DNA of 64,000 nt, taken from Toxorhynchites rutilus septentrionalis. Taxonomy: Eukaryota > Arthropoda > Insecta > Diptera > Culicidae. Shown here piece after piece: positions 35,420 through 50,000 of this stretch. The position numbers and the translations under genes were made by a program. Every line of letters starts with the position of its first letter. The first letter of the stretch is position 1. The stretch covers positions 99,097,105 through 99,161,104 of the forward strand of contig NC_073745.1 in assembly GCF_029784135.1 (NCBI RefSeq), written 5' to 3'. Under the pieces are notes generated by a model. That model saw only the letters and a program-made list of their open reading frames with translations, was not told the origin of the DNA and did no database searches.

Positions 35420-35640
35420 CTTGTTTGCAAACGCGCTCGAGCAAAGGAAGATTTGGGCATTCGGTTCCCGTGATGTAATCGTATCCAAGAGCATCAGTTC
35501 CTGTTTCGCTTTCGCATGGAATGGTCATGAGGGAATGTTCGCTTGTAAATGCGCTCGATCAAAGGAAGATTTGCGCATTCGGTTCCCGTGATGCAATCGC
35601 ATCCAAGAGCATCAGTCTCTGTTTTGCTTTCGCATTTCGT
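35420..35640. repeat. Roughly 120-bp tandem duplication
   Basis: AGCAAAGGAAGATTTGGGCA through GTTTCGCTTTCGCAT is repeated immediately as ATCAAAGGAAGATTTGCGCA through GTTTTGCTTTCGCAT. The two units differ at a handful of positions. Confidence 0.75.
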
Positions 35641-35671
35641 CTATCGTGCTGATTTTGGAGCTGAATTGACA

Positions 35672-36003
35672 AGCTGTAGCCATGTACAACGGTGAAACAG
35701 GTTCAGGCATGGTTCTAGCGCTGTACAAGATGTAAGGTTCATTATTATATACATTCTTTTCATATCCGCACAATTTCTATGAATCTTGATAATCGATCAG
35801 ATTCATATCTGTCAATTTTGACCTTTGGTTGAATGAACGAGAGATTTGACAAATGAGATAAACGGGAAGGATGGAGAAAATAGGAGACTGAATGAGAAGC
35901 CGTTAGAACCTGTTTAGAACTAGGATTGATTGAGAAATAGCTGCGATAAACTCTACACATGGTGACAGACATACAATTTTCGGAGTACAATCTGTCATAA
36001 GTA
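35672..36003. mobile_element. Decayed third copy of the TAA MITE
   Basis: GTAGCCATGTACAACGGTGAAACAGG and ACATGGTGACAGACATACAATTTTCG-type motifs ending GTCATAAGTA match the 3' half of 9677-10142 with a large unrelated insertion between them. Only the matching pieces, not the interior, are assigned. Confidence 0.5.
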
Positions 36004-36129
36004 TTATTTCTCAAACTAAACACAGAATATGTAGGAAAAAATGGAAGATTTCGAAAACTTATTACTCGAACCTGTCTTTATGGATCCGAAAAAGGAATTG
36101 ATAGGAAATATTTCTACGCATCTATCACA

Positions 36130-36406
36130 ATTTATCTTCTTCTTCTTCAATGGCACTAACGTTCCTAGAGGAACTTCGCCTTCTCAACGTAGTATTACTT
36201 GCGTCATTTTTATTAGTACTTAGTTGAGATTTCTATGCCAAATAACACGCCTTGAATGCATTCTGAGTGGCAAGCTCTAGAATACGCGTGATCACAGTGC
36301 AAGTCGGAGGAAATTTCTTTGACGAAAAATTCCCCCGACCAGAACGGGAATCGAACCCGAACACCCGGCATGTTAGTTATGACGCTAACCACTCGGCCAA
36401 GGGAGC
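36130..36406 (-). mobile_element. Full-length tRNA-derived SINE (Feilai-like)
   Basis: On the minus strand the head CTCCCTTGGCCGAGTGGTTA (A box) and GGGTTCGATTCCCGTTC (B box) form a tRNA-like internal promoter. A unique body and a (GAA)n tail follow. AATTGTG flanks both sides as a target duplication from LINE-assisted insertion. Five partial or complete relatives occur in the window. The tRNA-like part does not fold into a complete tRNA and is not called as one. The name Feilai is from family knowledge of Aedes SINEs. Confidence 0.9.
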
Positions 36407-36479
36407 ACAATTAATAAAATGTTATTTTCCCTGAGATGAGCAATTGAATAACTGTAAAATGTCAAGCGCTATCTAAACG

Positions 36480-38015
36480 CGCTAACTGCTCCTACCGACA
36501 TATGTTCCCTAGCACAGTCATCAGAGCCAAGGTGCCTGGGGAGATTATCATTGCAAATACATGCAATTTGATGTAACTTTTGCTCTCACCGTCATGTGTT
36601 CCCTAACACAGCTGGCAAAAATATGCAACGGCGATCAAGTCAATCAATAGATGTATTTCCACCATTGGAAAAATGTCGATTCTTCGTCGTTTGATACATG
36701 AAAGCTCACTTGAAACACAAAAAAGAAAAAGTTCCAAGTGCTTCGTTCAAAAGAAAACCTGGCGCCTCCAGGCTGAGATGATGAATGCGCGAAATTGTAT
36801 TTGAAAAAATCTGATGGTTTCAAAGCTTTTCGTAGACATGAAATACAACTGAGATAATTAGTTAAAGCAAAAAAAAAACGCGGATTCTGGCGCAATTTTA
36901 TTGAGGGTCTTTCACGCGAAACCCCAATATGCACCTTGTGAAGGGTAGCTCGCAACATGCGTAACCGCTAATCTACCAACGAGAATGGGGAATACTACAC
37001 CCGGTGGATATTCCATTTCGCTAAAAAAGGTCTGTCCAGATTCAGTTCCAGCCCAACATATTCTCCGAGAAACGTCTCCGAGCGGTGGACGTCTGAACAG
37101 ATCATTCACAAATCTAGAATTTTCTATGGCATTTTTTGCATCGAACAACTCTTCACCCGGAAGCAATATGATTCAATTCGTTCTTCTAAAAAGTTTTCTC
37201 GATATCACAAAAAAATCGCTGACTAGAATAATTCAATTCCCTACTAGAAAATAACATTGTTCTACCCGAATAAAGACAGGTCAAAGTAATAGCAATTCAT
37301 AAGTCTGGCAAACCAGCGTCTCAAATCATCTGATTGCTATGCTTTCGTGCATTAGAAAATTGATATCTTGTTACCATAAGCGCCATATTTTAGAGTAAAT
37401 AAACTGCTATGAGCCTATCTATAACATTATCGATCAATAATTATATTTAAGAATCTAATTTATTCACCAAACTCTTCGCGTTAGTAACCAGTTTACCTTT
37501 TAATAATATCGATTTCATAGACACTGATAAAAAAAACTTTGCATTCGGACTTTTAAAATCATCATTGATCTGCCTTAATTCGACCCTAGCGAAAACCGTA
37601 ACCTGTCTTCAGACGTCAAAATAAAAAAAATTGAGTGAAAACGGAGAAAAGTTCGAGTTTTAACACATAAAGATATCGGTAGCGAAAAATTTTGTGCAAA
37701 AATCTAATATATTACTCATCACTCAATGATATATGTGATAAACTTGCTAGAAGTCACCTAGCATTAAAACAACATAGGATTAGCTATTGCGTTATCGACA
37801 GAGAGCAAACTCAGCGAAATTACGTGCTTCTTTCTTCGTAACACATTTCTCGTTCCGAATTTTTAGGGCAAGCGAAAGTGCGACGTCTGTTTCATCTGAA
37901 TCAAACCCGAAGAATCTCGGGATTGTGGCGTTGGGTTTGCTGTTGGAGTGTAGATAGCACCTGTGGGTACTAATAATAGTGAGGCGGAATTAGAAGCTTC
38001 ATCACCTCCGAAGTG
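36480..38015. other. Intergenic DNA and ENTR1-like 5' region
   Basis: The proximal part holds a diverged 110-bp-type unit (36500-36620) and AT-rich DNA without genes. From about 37850 base composition becomes more balanced up to the ATG at 38016, consistent with promoter and 5' UTR of the ENTR1-like gene. No TATA box is evident. Confidence 0.4.
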
Positions 38016-41000
38016 ATGGCAAAGGATAACAACAACATAAACATTGCGGATGAGCTGACTAGTGGCAACGGAACAAGTGGTTCTCCTGCCAGTTCATTGA
38101 AGCACAACAGTAGGCTAAGTAACGACCTCCAGCACATGGATGCGAATGGTGTCGGGACGAACGGTGTTCCTGGAGCCAGCACTGATGCTGGCAGCGATTT
38201 GCATCACTCGGCGCTAGGTTCTTCTCGACAGAATGCTAGTAACACTGCTGCTGGGTCGGTTGATTCCGATTCTGTTACAGGTGAGTGTATTAAATTTGTA
38301 AGATTTAGCCCCGACAATTTGACAAGTGTCTTATGTACTGATACTAAATTAAAGTAAACGTTTTCCGCTTATTCGGCATATTCTTGTGGATCCTTAATTT
38401 TGGAATTCATTTCATTTACATTTGAAACACGATGTTGAGTTATACTCTTTATAATAACATTTATAACAAAAGACCAGGGCCATTAAGCTCCCCCTATCAA
38501 TGAAAAAAAATATGCATTATATTACATTGACCCGTGCCCTAGAAGTTTTAAAGTTTCAGTCACCAAAACTTGTACAATAAGGATGGGTCGCTCACAGAGT
38601 TTTTCATGCATTTGCATGCAGAGAAATGACTAATATTTGGCTGTCTGTATTGAAAATGACGAATTTCGTCCCGGAAAAGGCCATTTGCGGGATATTTATT
38701 GCATTTTTTCTCTAATACTTTCGTATTAGCATCACCGGAGCCGAGATACAATAGATAGCCATTTTATAAAAATATAAATGATATATTTCAAAGCAAAACT
38801 TAACCGGTCAAACGTATGCCGTCCTAACTAAAGGATCGTCTCCTATGTTTCAAACTAACCGGGCAATCGATGGAACACAGGTTTGTTCGCGAAAGGCCGC
38901 CGCTTCCGACGGCTAAATTCGTCACCACCAAAACAAATCCCAATCCTGGCAAGAGAGGTGGTCAAAAAGGAGATCAAAAATCGTAGCAAACGAATTCAAA
39001 TTCGGTGCGATAACCTGGAGAAAAAAGGCGATAAACAGGTACCAGGCGCAGCACAGAAGAGTGGCGATTAGCGAGACGGACAACACTGACTGATTTTCTG
39101 AAGTCCATCAACGAACCTAGTCCTTTGTGGACCTATGGAGATGTGTCATGTCACGCTGAATGGGAAGAGACGAGTACATAAGCCTTTCCTGGAAGTGAAT
39201 GGCACGAGACTTACAGTGATCCCTTAGACATCGTATTCAATTTCGGGATACGATTCTAAGTTCATTCGACGGCAAAAAGCGAACACGAACTCGATCAATC
39301 GAAAGGTGGTTCTGAGCTACCGGGTTCAACAAATACTTTCTTCATCGAAGAACTCATCGTTACGCTGCGCTCTATCAAAGGGGAACTGTTCGGTCAAAAC
39401 ATATGCTCCGTGAAAGAACATCGGCCCAATATCCTCGACCACGTGTACGTCCAAGACCCTCGAGAAGATGGCGAACCGACGGCTCGTCAGCTACTTGACC
39501 GAAAACAAGAAAGTTGGCTCATCGACAATTTGCCTTTCAACCGGGGATGAGTACAAACACGTATTTCGCATTCCTCGGAGAAGTAGAGCTGAAGCTAGAA
39601 CAAATCGACAGCATGTGGAAATGAAAGCCCTGGATTTGAAGAAAGCCTGGATTCAACTAGCTTTGTTACGCTTTGAGGGAAACTTCGCGACAAACAGGAC
39701 CTCCGAAGTAAAACTTGGGAACACCAGTTCCAGGCGCCTTCACGAAGAAACTGGGGCATATGAACACTCCTCGAAGGGAGTGTTCATATTCGACAATGTG
39801 GGCGATATCCTTCTAGTATTAGTGGGGAACACGCACAGGGCACCACAAATTATGAGCCCTATTCCAGAAAACGAGACGAGCAATTCGGCTCGTCTCGTCT
39901 CGGTTTCAGTCACTGTCGAGACGAGCAAAATATCCAATTCCAGTACACGAGTTTCATTTTGAAAAATAGGATCAACTTACAAGCTGGAGTGAGCTCAGTG
40001 AACCTGAAGCAAACCATTGTCGATCTTGTTTCAGAAAAATAGGGTCCGCTGGAGCGAGGCTGTTCGTATGGAAAACCAAAGGCTCCATAACTAAGTGAAA
40101 GCGATGATGGATCGCTGAATCCTGTCCAGACTAAGAATCGGTTACTGCAATATTTCACACAACTTCAACGGGGCTTTTTTCATCCCCTTTACGATCAGTG
40201 CGAGGTCCGCAATTCGATCGAACCCATTGTTTGTGATTGCAAGAAATACGAGAACCTTCGGAACTTTTCCGGAATTAGCGGGAGCACTCGTGACGTTCTT
40301 GGTGATGACCCTTCAATAACTGCTGCATCGCTCCGTTTTTTCAAAGTATTCTAAAATTTTGAATAAGAAATTGTGAACCGGATCGAAGATACGTAGAACC
40401 CCGATTATCTGCGGAATAGTCTGTAACGCATACCGAAAATCGTGGATAACGCGATAATGGACTAAAAATGAGCAGTCTTTAGAAAACATACGCAACGCTG
40501 CGCTTGAGTTTAATTTTCATCAGCGCGCGTTCAAGACAAACACGTATTCTCTTTTGGTACGAAGTGCACAAAATTCATAAACACGACAGCGCAAAATGTA
40601 CCCGATACTAAACATCATCTCTCACTTGTATGATGCACACCTCATTTTATACACACACATCAAGTTCTAGCGCCCACTTTGTCTTCGTTCGTTCTAAGCA
40701 AAGCTTAAAAACACGCGCCTCCATACGAACCGTATACGCTTTTGTGAAGAAAAATATCTCAACAGAGAAAGCAATCCAAATTCAAGCGCGCTGTAAAACC
40801 GGTATAGAAATACGGCGCCAAATTTAGCACAAACACAGCGCTGACAACAAAACATTTCATCCGTGTTTCGGGGCGTGCTCATTCGCCAGAGCGCATGTGT
40901 ACACACAGAGTGGGAGCTCAACTGGGTACAAAGGTCTTGTTACACATCAGCACCGTGTTGCATTCTGAAGACTGAAAATGAGATGCAAACACCGAATAAA

Positions 41001-44000
41001 GATATTTCAGCATGAAAACTATGTTTTATCAAAACAGAAATCATTAAACTATTCATCTGTACGGTAAGCTCATCGTGTAAACCAGTGGTCAGATAATGTG
41101 AAAGCCAAGACCAAAACAGAAGAGCAACCTCTCGCTGACAAATTTCGGGAAACTCTAGAATTACTATAAAACTCGCTTATGCGGATAATCGGGGTTCTAC
41201 TGTACTTGTTTCTTCTCCTTCTCGATAAGAGGAACAAGAACAGTCAGTATCTTTGAACGGCAAGGAGCATTGACCTGGTGCCATGGCAAGCGTACATCCT
41301 CGTCAAACGACAAGGGAAAAGAACTCAATGTTACACCTTCCTGTACTCGCGCATAAGTCTGACAGATTGAGCATCAATGAGGTGGCTGAATTAAATGACT
41401 ATTGAACCTGAATGAAGTTAGAGAAAATATATTTTCTGGAGTTTTAACGTAGGACTACGTCTAACCTTTCAATGTAGGGGCCCATTTCAATATTTCAATG
41501 TAAAGTGTTCAGTTTTTGAATGTTAATACCTCTTCAATTATTTGATGGATTTTGATTCCAAATACACAAATTGATAGGAAATATGCTCAGCAATTTTTTA
41601 TATGCTCTACATTACGATTTTTCAGTTAATGTAAAGCTCAAATTGATGAAAATTGGAAGAAAGGAATCCCTAGTTTCCCATACATTTTGTTTGTGCTAAC
41701 GCAGCAAACAGCTACTCATAACAAGCAACCACAGGAACGGGTGAACGTAGGGACAAGGTGAAGACGAGTGGGGAGCGCAAAAGAGTTTATGAATAAATAT
41801 AGGCGGTCGCTACAACGTTAACTATATGGCTATATAAAGTGAGCGATGGTGGTGCTTGGCCATATAATCACATGTTCTCTTGACGAAAGTCTTCAATTGC
41901 TGTTTAGAGATAAGTTATTTTCCATCATCCTGGAAGATATCTAAGGTAGTGCCCATTCTGAAACCGGGAAAAGATCCCACCAGCCCGGTAAACTACCGTC
42001 CAATCAGCCTCCTCTCTTCAGCAAGTAAACTCTTCGAAGGGGTTTTATACACCAGACTTCTCCTATACACTGAAGAGAATAATATCTACCTGGATGAACA
42101 ATTTGGCTTTAGGCGTGGGCACTCCACAGTGCATCAACTACAGAGAGTCACCAATCTCATCAAGCGATCGAGAGATGTATCAAAAACCACAGTACTAGCC
42201 CTGATGAACATACAAAAGACATTTGATAATGTCTGGCATGATGGCCTTACATACAAACTTTCTAGCTTCAACTTTCCCATGTATATTGTGAAAATAATTT
42301 CCAACTATCTTTAAGATAGAACCTCGATGGTTTGTGTTGCTGTGTTGTTGCTGGGGGGCACCTCAAGGGAGTATTTTGGGGCCAATACTTTACAGTCTGT
42401 ATACGTCTGACATTCCTCCATTGCCTAGAGGAGGCAAGATATAATTATTTGCAGATGACTCTGCAGTAAGCTACAGCGGACGAATCATATGTGCTCTTGT
42501 GTCCAAGCTCCAAATCGGAATTAATGCCTATACTCAATACCTCAATAAATGGAAAGTTCAGATAAACGCATCCAAAACACAAACTATAGTTTTTTCACAC
42601 AGCAACACATATCGCTTGAAGCCGACCTCGAAGGTTTAGGTGTTGGATAGAGAAATTGAGTGGTCATCTGAGGTTCGCTATGTTGTCATAATCCTAGATA
42701 GCAAATTAATCTTCCGATCGCATATAAATGACCGTGCGAACAAAGCAATAATTATTCTCAAGAATCTCTACCCAATCATTGCTCGACGGGCCAAAACTTC
42801 CATTGCTAACAAATTAGCGATATTCAAGCAAATAGTTTCGCCCATGTTGGAATATGGTTCTCCAGTCTGGAAGAATTGCGCAAAAACACATTTAAAAAAA
42901 CTTCAAATTATTCAGAACAAATTCCTAAAAATAATTTTAAAACTTCCACGGCACACGCGCACAGCTGAAGTTGGCAGGTTTTGACCCAATAGATAAAAGA
43001 ATTGAATTATTTGAAAGAACACATCGAATCAAAACCCGAAATTCTGAATGGCAAACAATCAGAGATTTATATCCTTAGAAATCATAATATTACATGTGTA
43101 AATCAATTTGTAAATATTTGTACATAGATAGGTTAGGGTATTTTAGGTTTATTAAGTTAGTTTTGATTTAGTATATAATCTCAACTGAAACAGAGTAACA
43201 TTATCTGTTCAAGCTACTACAGTATCCGATAGGAAAAGCTATTAATAGATTTAGTAATACTTCATAGTAAGGAAAAGTTTGAAAAGCCTAGGCGGCGGAA
43301 TCACTTAGTTTGTACTATAAAAATTGTTAATCAAACAAGAATAAAGAAAAATGGAATTAAATGTAAAAAAGACAGGTGGGTAATGTCGGGGACATAACCG
43401 GAGTGACGTAGGACTATACAAAGGGGACAGCTTTTGTTAAACATATATTTTAAATATATTGTTTTATTTTCTTCTCCTACGTGAATACCTACCTATCTAC
43501 CTGAAAAATGGATTAGTTTACTGTTTACTCTTTATGAATATGTTGATGATTCTGAAAAGAACCTTTGGTGTTGTGTTTTTGTTATCACTCGATATTCCCA
43601 TCTTGTTCGGTTAAACCTTCCTGTTTAGCTATTGCGTTTGCCACTCGCCACAGCTTTCACAGTTGGAAAATTTCTTCCCATCCAGCTTGTGACATGTTGT
43701 TCAGTAAATTACATTTAATGCGACGTGCCGGAGAAACACTTAAAAACCTTAGACTCCATCCAAAACTGGGCTCTAAAAACAGGTTTCAAAATTTCCCCGG
43801 AGAAATCCAAACACATACATATCGGAAAAGCTCTCAGAAGGAGAACCTATCTTCAGCTCAACAAAATCCCGATCCCTAAATGAGGACATTGAAAATACTA
43901 GGGGTTACTTTCGACAAGAAACTCAACTTCCTATCACATTCCCAAAAGACCAAAATAGCCACCAGAAAGAAATTGAACATCATCAAGGCTATCGCAGGCA

Positions 44001-47000
44001 ACCTAGCCTCTGGTCATAGAAAGACGCTGCTAAATGTTGTAAATGTTTGGTTGGTCCCACAAATCCTTTACGGAATAGGCACCTTCAGCCGTGGAGGGGA
44101 CAAGGTGTTAAACACCATTCAACCAATTTACAATAAAGCAATAAGGCTCGCAATTGGCGCTTTTCCCTCCAGTCCTACTCTTGCTGTAATGGCAGAAAGT
44201 GGGCAACTTCTCTTCACCCAACTGGTAACAAAAGCCATCACTAATAAAGCCATCCGTCACTTGTCACTCCCCGAAAGCGACCACAATGTCCCATTAATAA
44301 ATAGGGCTAAAACATGGTTCAAAAATCTCACGAACAAAGATCTTCCCGATATATGTGAACGTTCATCTGCAACGGGAAGAAATTGGAACGTCAAACCACC
44401 GAACATTAACCTTGAACTTCTCAAGGCAGTTCAGGCGGGAGACCCTTCTCCAAAAGTCAAAGCCTGCTTCAATAACCTCGTTGCATCCAATTTTCAAATT
44501 AATCACCAGGTATACACAGATGGCTCAGTCAGTGCCGATGGAGTTGGATGTGGAATCTTTGAGAGTAGATACACTGGTAGTTTTTCTCTTCCACCGCAAT
44601 GCTCCATCTTCAGTGCGGAAGCTTTTGCCCTTTTAATAGCTACCCAAGAATGCACCCATGATTTTCTTCCTACCACAATATTCTCCAACTCAGCTAGCTG
44701 TCTCCACGATCTTCTGAGTGGAAACAGCAAACACCCATGGATTAAGCAAACAGAAGAGGCTGCTTCAAATAAAAACATCTCCTTCTGCTGGGTTCCTGGT
44801 CACTCAGGAATCCGCGGAAACACAGCCGCCGACATACTGGCCGGCAAGGGCAGCAAAATAGAACCCCCAGACATGCCCTGTCCTCCATCTGACATTGTCC
44901 GCTGGGTAAAACAGCAAGTCCGTGAAAGCTGGGACATAGGTTGGATAAACAGCCGTCCCACCCATCTTCATCAAATTAAAAATTCCACTCTTCCTTGGGA
45001 GGACCGTCTCAATAGTAGGGAAAGGCAAGTCCTTACCCGTCTTCGAATTGGGCACACTAACTTCACCCACTCACACTTGTTCTGCAGAGCCGAAAAACCC
45101 CAATGTGCTTGCAACGAAGCTCCGGTTTCCGTTAGCCATCTTTTACTTGAATGTCAACATACCAAAGATGCTCGAGTCCGACACAACATAGGTCAGAGTC
45201 TCCGAGATATCCTCAGTAGAGACGAGACCCAAGAAACCAATTTAATTGCGTTTCTGAAAGAAACCAACTTCTTTGGTAAAATCTAAATCGAAACATTAAA
45301 TACTTTTGAAATTGTTCATTTATTACAGTTCGCGACTTCACGGTCATGTATGCGTGTTCATGTGTGTATATACATGTATGTACCTACATACATATATATA
45401 CACGCATCTATTAATACATATTCTCACATATATATTCCATTTATTATATTACTTAACTGATTTCCTAACTTTACAGCCACACTCACCAAGGAGGATAAAT
45501 TCATTAAATAAACCTCTCCATTTTTCAGCTCTACTATATACCATTAAATTCAAAACCACTATATTTTATTCAAACTGTATTTCATTTCATTTCTCTCTAT
45601 CCCTATGAACTCTATGTTTACAAAAATGTCCAACTAAATATGTCGCATAACAGGTCCGTCCAATTAGCTAAATGTCGAGATAAGTGTAAATTACTGTACT
45701 TTCAATCTAGAAGCAATTGAGGAATTGGTAAAAATCAATAAGCTCAGAATAACTGCCAAATTCACATACTCGTCATATCCTGGCAAACAAATTATGAAAA
45801 AATCAATTTGTGTTCTATTATTATTTTGGATAATGTTTTAGAAAGCATTGAACTGTATTTCCTAAACTATTTTTTGGAAGGTTTAATGGCCCTTGTTTTA
45901 TGGAATGGTTCCAATTTAGAAAATTTAGTACTCGTGGTTTTGAAAAAAAAACCATTTCGAACGCCCTCGATGCCGCCTTGTTCTGGATTTGCCACCAAAG
46001 CAGTTTGTATAAAGAACAAACTTTTTTCTTCTGCTACCTGCTGCCGTTTTGCGATTGCGTTTGCCACTCGCCACTCGCTGCAACTGCCTGTTGTCTTGAT
46101 GTCCACCGAACCGAATCTGTTCTGTTCTGAATGCGGGTTCTCTTATCGTCGCGAGCATCTTTGCCAGCTAACTCGATCACTTCGGCGGCCGAAACTATAT
46201 AACGCCGGCTAGGTGGACTGGTGCACTGGTACTAACGCGCTCGGCCTAGCTACCCTTGCGGGGAACTCCAGATCAACACGGTTCGAGCGGGATTTTGCCT
46301 TTCCCTTCACTTTTCCTCCTTTACCATGTCCAGACATGGCTGCTTGGGTTGTTTTGTTGATGTGTTGTGATGCGAACCGATGTGGTGTACGGTTTGAATG
46401 AGAATGATCGTTACGGCAGCGGAGCGGGGATTTTTAAGCTGACTGGCTGGCTCGAGAATTACGCATGTGTGAGACTGCGACCAATGTTTCGTTCATTTTT
46501 CTCTTTTTCCTTTCCAATCGTGCTTCATTCTATTTCGCTGCTGCTCTGGTTGCCCGTTTTGGTCGGTACGATTTGAGGAGCACAAAATGGACCAATCAAA
46601 AATGGGCACATAGTGCATTTTGACAATGCTTGATATTTCACAATTATTCAATTATTTATCTCAAGAAAAATGAAATGTTATTCGTTATGATAGATGCGTG
46701 GATATATTTCCTATCAATTGATGCAAAAACCTTTGCGATCTATTGAGAAATGCTCGAGTTATAAGCGTTCCAAATCTTGCATTTTTTCCTACTTGTTCAG
46801 TCATAATTTCCATTTCACCCCCTATATCTTCCGGTTAGACGTAGTCCTACGTCAAAAAAATGTACTTGGCCATATTCTATCATCGGATACCAAGCAGGAA
46901 AGACGCCGACGAGAGATTGTGAACGAAAAAAAGACGGGTGGGTAATGTCGGGGACATAACCGGAGTGACGTAGGACTATACAACGGGGACAGCTTATTCT

Positions 47001-50000
47001 AAATATATATTTTAAATATATTGTTTTATTTTCTTCTCCTACGTGAATACCTACCTCTCTACCTGAAATATGGATTAGTTTACTGTTTACTCTTTATGAA
47101 CATGTTGGGAGTTCTGAAATGAACCTTTGGTGTTGTGTTTTTGCGTTTTTTTAGAAACTGTCTCATTTTTTTCTCACTGTCTTATAGTTGATTCTTGATT
47201 TTTTTTCCGAAGGCTTTGTACTCGTTAAATGTTCAACGCCGGGCATTTTTCAGCGTATGCACATATCGTACAATCAAAATGATGGCTGTGATAAGGAATG
47301 CATAGGTGGTCGTCAGCTCATTGAGCACATTACCGTACCTTAAACTGTGGTTTCGGAGACGAATGAATTGTAATATTTGTAGTCTCCGCAAACAAAATAA
47401 ATAAAAATGAAAAAGAACTGAGGTTTTGGAGACGAACTCTACAATCTGTCGAGGGATAGACGAGCTATAAACGTTCTGAAAAACCAACGTGAATACAGGG
47501 ACGGATGACCTTCGAATTAAAGTCCTTTAAAATAAGAACAGAGCAGCAGGAAATGCATAGCTCATCATATTGCTCCTTAGTTATGTTTCTATACAAATGC
47601 AGATGTAACGTCAGTCAATTTTCAACATCTTTTATCAACTAAAGAAAGCAGTTCTTGCTACCAAGAAAATTCGTTAATGCCATCCTGCATACAATGTGTT
47701 GTAATTTGGAGCCACTTTTAATTTGGAGACCATGTATGGGTTTGTGAAAACTGAATGATCAATTTAAAAGACTTCTTCTTCTTGAATGGCGTTAACGTTC
47801 CCTTGTGGAACTTTTTCCGTCTCAACGTATGCATTAACTAGCGTCATTTATTAATACTTGGTCGAGATTTCTTAAGCCAAATAACACGCCTTGAATGTAT
47901 TCCGAGGGGAAAGCACTTGAATACGCATGACCACAGTGCAAGTCGAAGGAAATTTCTTTGGAGAAAACCCCCCCGGCCAGAACGGGAATCGAACCCGAAC
48001 ACCCGGCATGATAATGTGAGACGCTAACCACTCGGCCACGGGTGCAATTTAAAAGACCTCAACCACCAATAAGTTCAAAAACAAGCATAAACAAAATAAT
48101 TCAGTTCATATTATATGTCATATTATGTCACTTTAGAATGCATTGGTATTGTGAATAACTTTTAATAACTTTTCTTTGAATGGCTTAATGGCCCTGAAAG
48201 GCGCCGTGTTTTACGGTGGCTGGTTTCGCCACCAAAGCAGTCTGTATAAACAAACATTTTCCTTCTTCTACCTGCTGCCGTTTTGAGATTGCGTTTGCCA
48301 CTCGCTGAAACTGATTGTTGTCACCGAACCGAATGTGCTCTGTTCTGTAGGCGGGTTTTCTTATTGTCGTGAGTAGCTTTGCAAGCCAACTCGAGCACTC
48401 CGGCGGCTGAAATTCTATAACCGCTATTAGGTATGCTGGTGCTCCGGCACCAACCCGCTGATGCGATGTGATGTGAAACGATGCCATACAACCACACTGA
48501 TTTACGGTTTGAAAGAGAATGATAAATTTTTCAGCGGGTTTTGCCACTCGCCACAGTTGCGTTTGCCACTCGCCACAGTTTTCTTCTCATCCAGCTTGGG
48601 ACATGTTGTACTGTAAATTACATTTAATGCGACATGCCGAAGCACCACTCAGTGTCGCATTGGAGGTGATTTTAACCTGTAATTGAACATTTGCGATGGC
48701 AGTGGTACAGCTTTCACAGTTGGAAAATTTCTTCCCATCCAGCTTGGGACATGTTGGGTCATAATTTGGACCCCCATAGAGTTTACAAAAATCTAATTAG
48801 CTAATTATCGAACTAAAATTACTGTACTTTCAATCTGGAAGCAATTTAAGAATTGGTGAAAATTGAATAACCGAGAAAGTCCCCAACCATCAATAAGCTC
48901 AGCACAACTGCAAAATTCTCATACTCTTCATATCCTGGCAAACAGATTATGAAAAATCAATTTGTGTTTTATTATTATTTTGGATAATATTTTAGAATGC
49001 ATTGAACTGTATTTCGTAAACTCTTTTTTGAAAGGTTTAATGGCCCTGATAAGCGCCGTGTTTTATGGAATGGTTCCAATTTAGAAAACTTTGTACTCGT
49101 GGTTTTGAAAAAAACCATTTCGAACGCCATCGATGCCGCCTTGTTCTGGATTTGCCACCAAAGCAGTTTGTATGAAGAACAAACTTTTTTCTTCTGCTAC
49201 CTGCTGCCGTTTTGCGATTGCGTTTGCCACTCGTCACTCGCTGCAACTGCCTATTGTTGTCTAGATGTCCACCGAACCGAATGTGGTCTGTTCTGAATGC
49301 GGATTTTCTTATCGTCGCGAACAGCTTTGCCAGCCAACTCGATCACTTCGGCGGCCGAAACTATATAACGCCGACTAGGTGGACTGGAGCACTGGTACTA
49401 ACGCGCTCGGCATAGGGATTTTGCCTTTCCCTTCACTTTTCCTCCTTTTTTTGATATGTTGTGATGCGAAACGATGTGGTGTATGGTTTGGATGAGAATG
49501 ATCTTTACGGCAGCGGAGCGGGGATTTTTAAGCTGACTGGCTGGCTCGAGAATTACGCATGTGTGAGACTGCGACCAATGTTTCTTTCATATTTTTTCTT
49601 TTTCCTTTCCAATCGCGCTTCATTGTATTTCGCTGCTGCTCTGGTTGCCCGTTTTGGTCGGTACGATTTGAGGAGCACAAAATGGACCAATCAAAAATGG
49701 GCACATAGTGCATTTGGACAATGCTTGATATTTCACAATTATTCAATTATTTATCTCAAGAAAAATGAAATGTTATTCGTTATGATAGATGCGTAGATAT
49801 ATTTCCTATCAATTGATACAAAAACCTTTGCGATCTATTGAGAAATGCTCGAGTTATAAGCGTTCCAAATCTTGCATTTTTACCTACTTGTTCAGTGCCT
49901 AGATTTTCATTTCACCCCCTATATCTTCCGGTTAGACGTAGTCCTACGTCAAAAACGTTTATGCGTTGCTGTTCTTTTTGTCATGTGGTGGATGGTTTTG

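Noticed and set aside
39468..39962. 164-codon frame as a host gene
   Set aside because: No recognisable domain or splice signals; lies in repeat-like DNA and contains an inverted repeat.
41880..45286. Treating both LINE parts as a single element
   Set aside because: The first is Jockey-like and ends without RNase H; the second has RNase H and a different C-terminus, with a shared repeat terminus between them.
45808..46212. 134-codon plus-strand frame and its duplicate near 49099
   Set aside because: Antisense to the decayed H2A copies; no independent motif.
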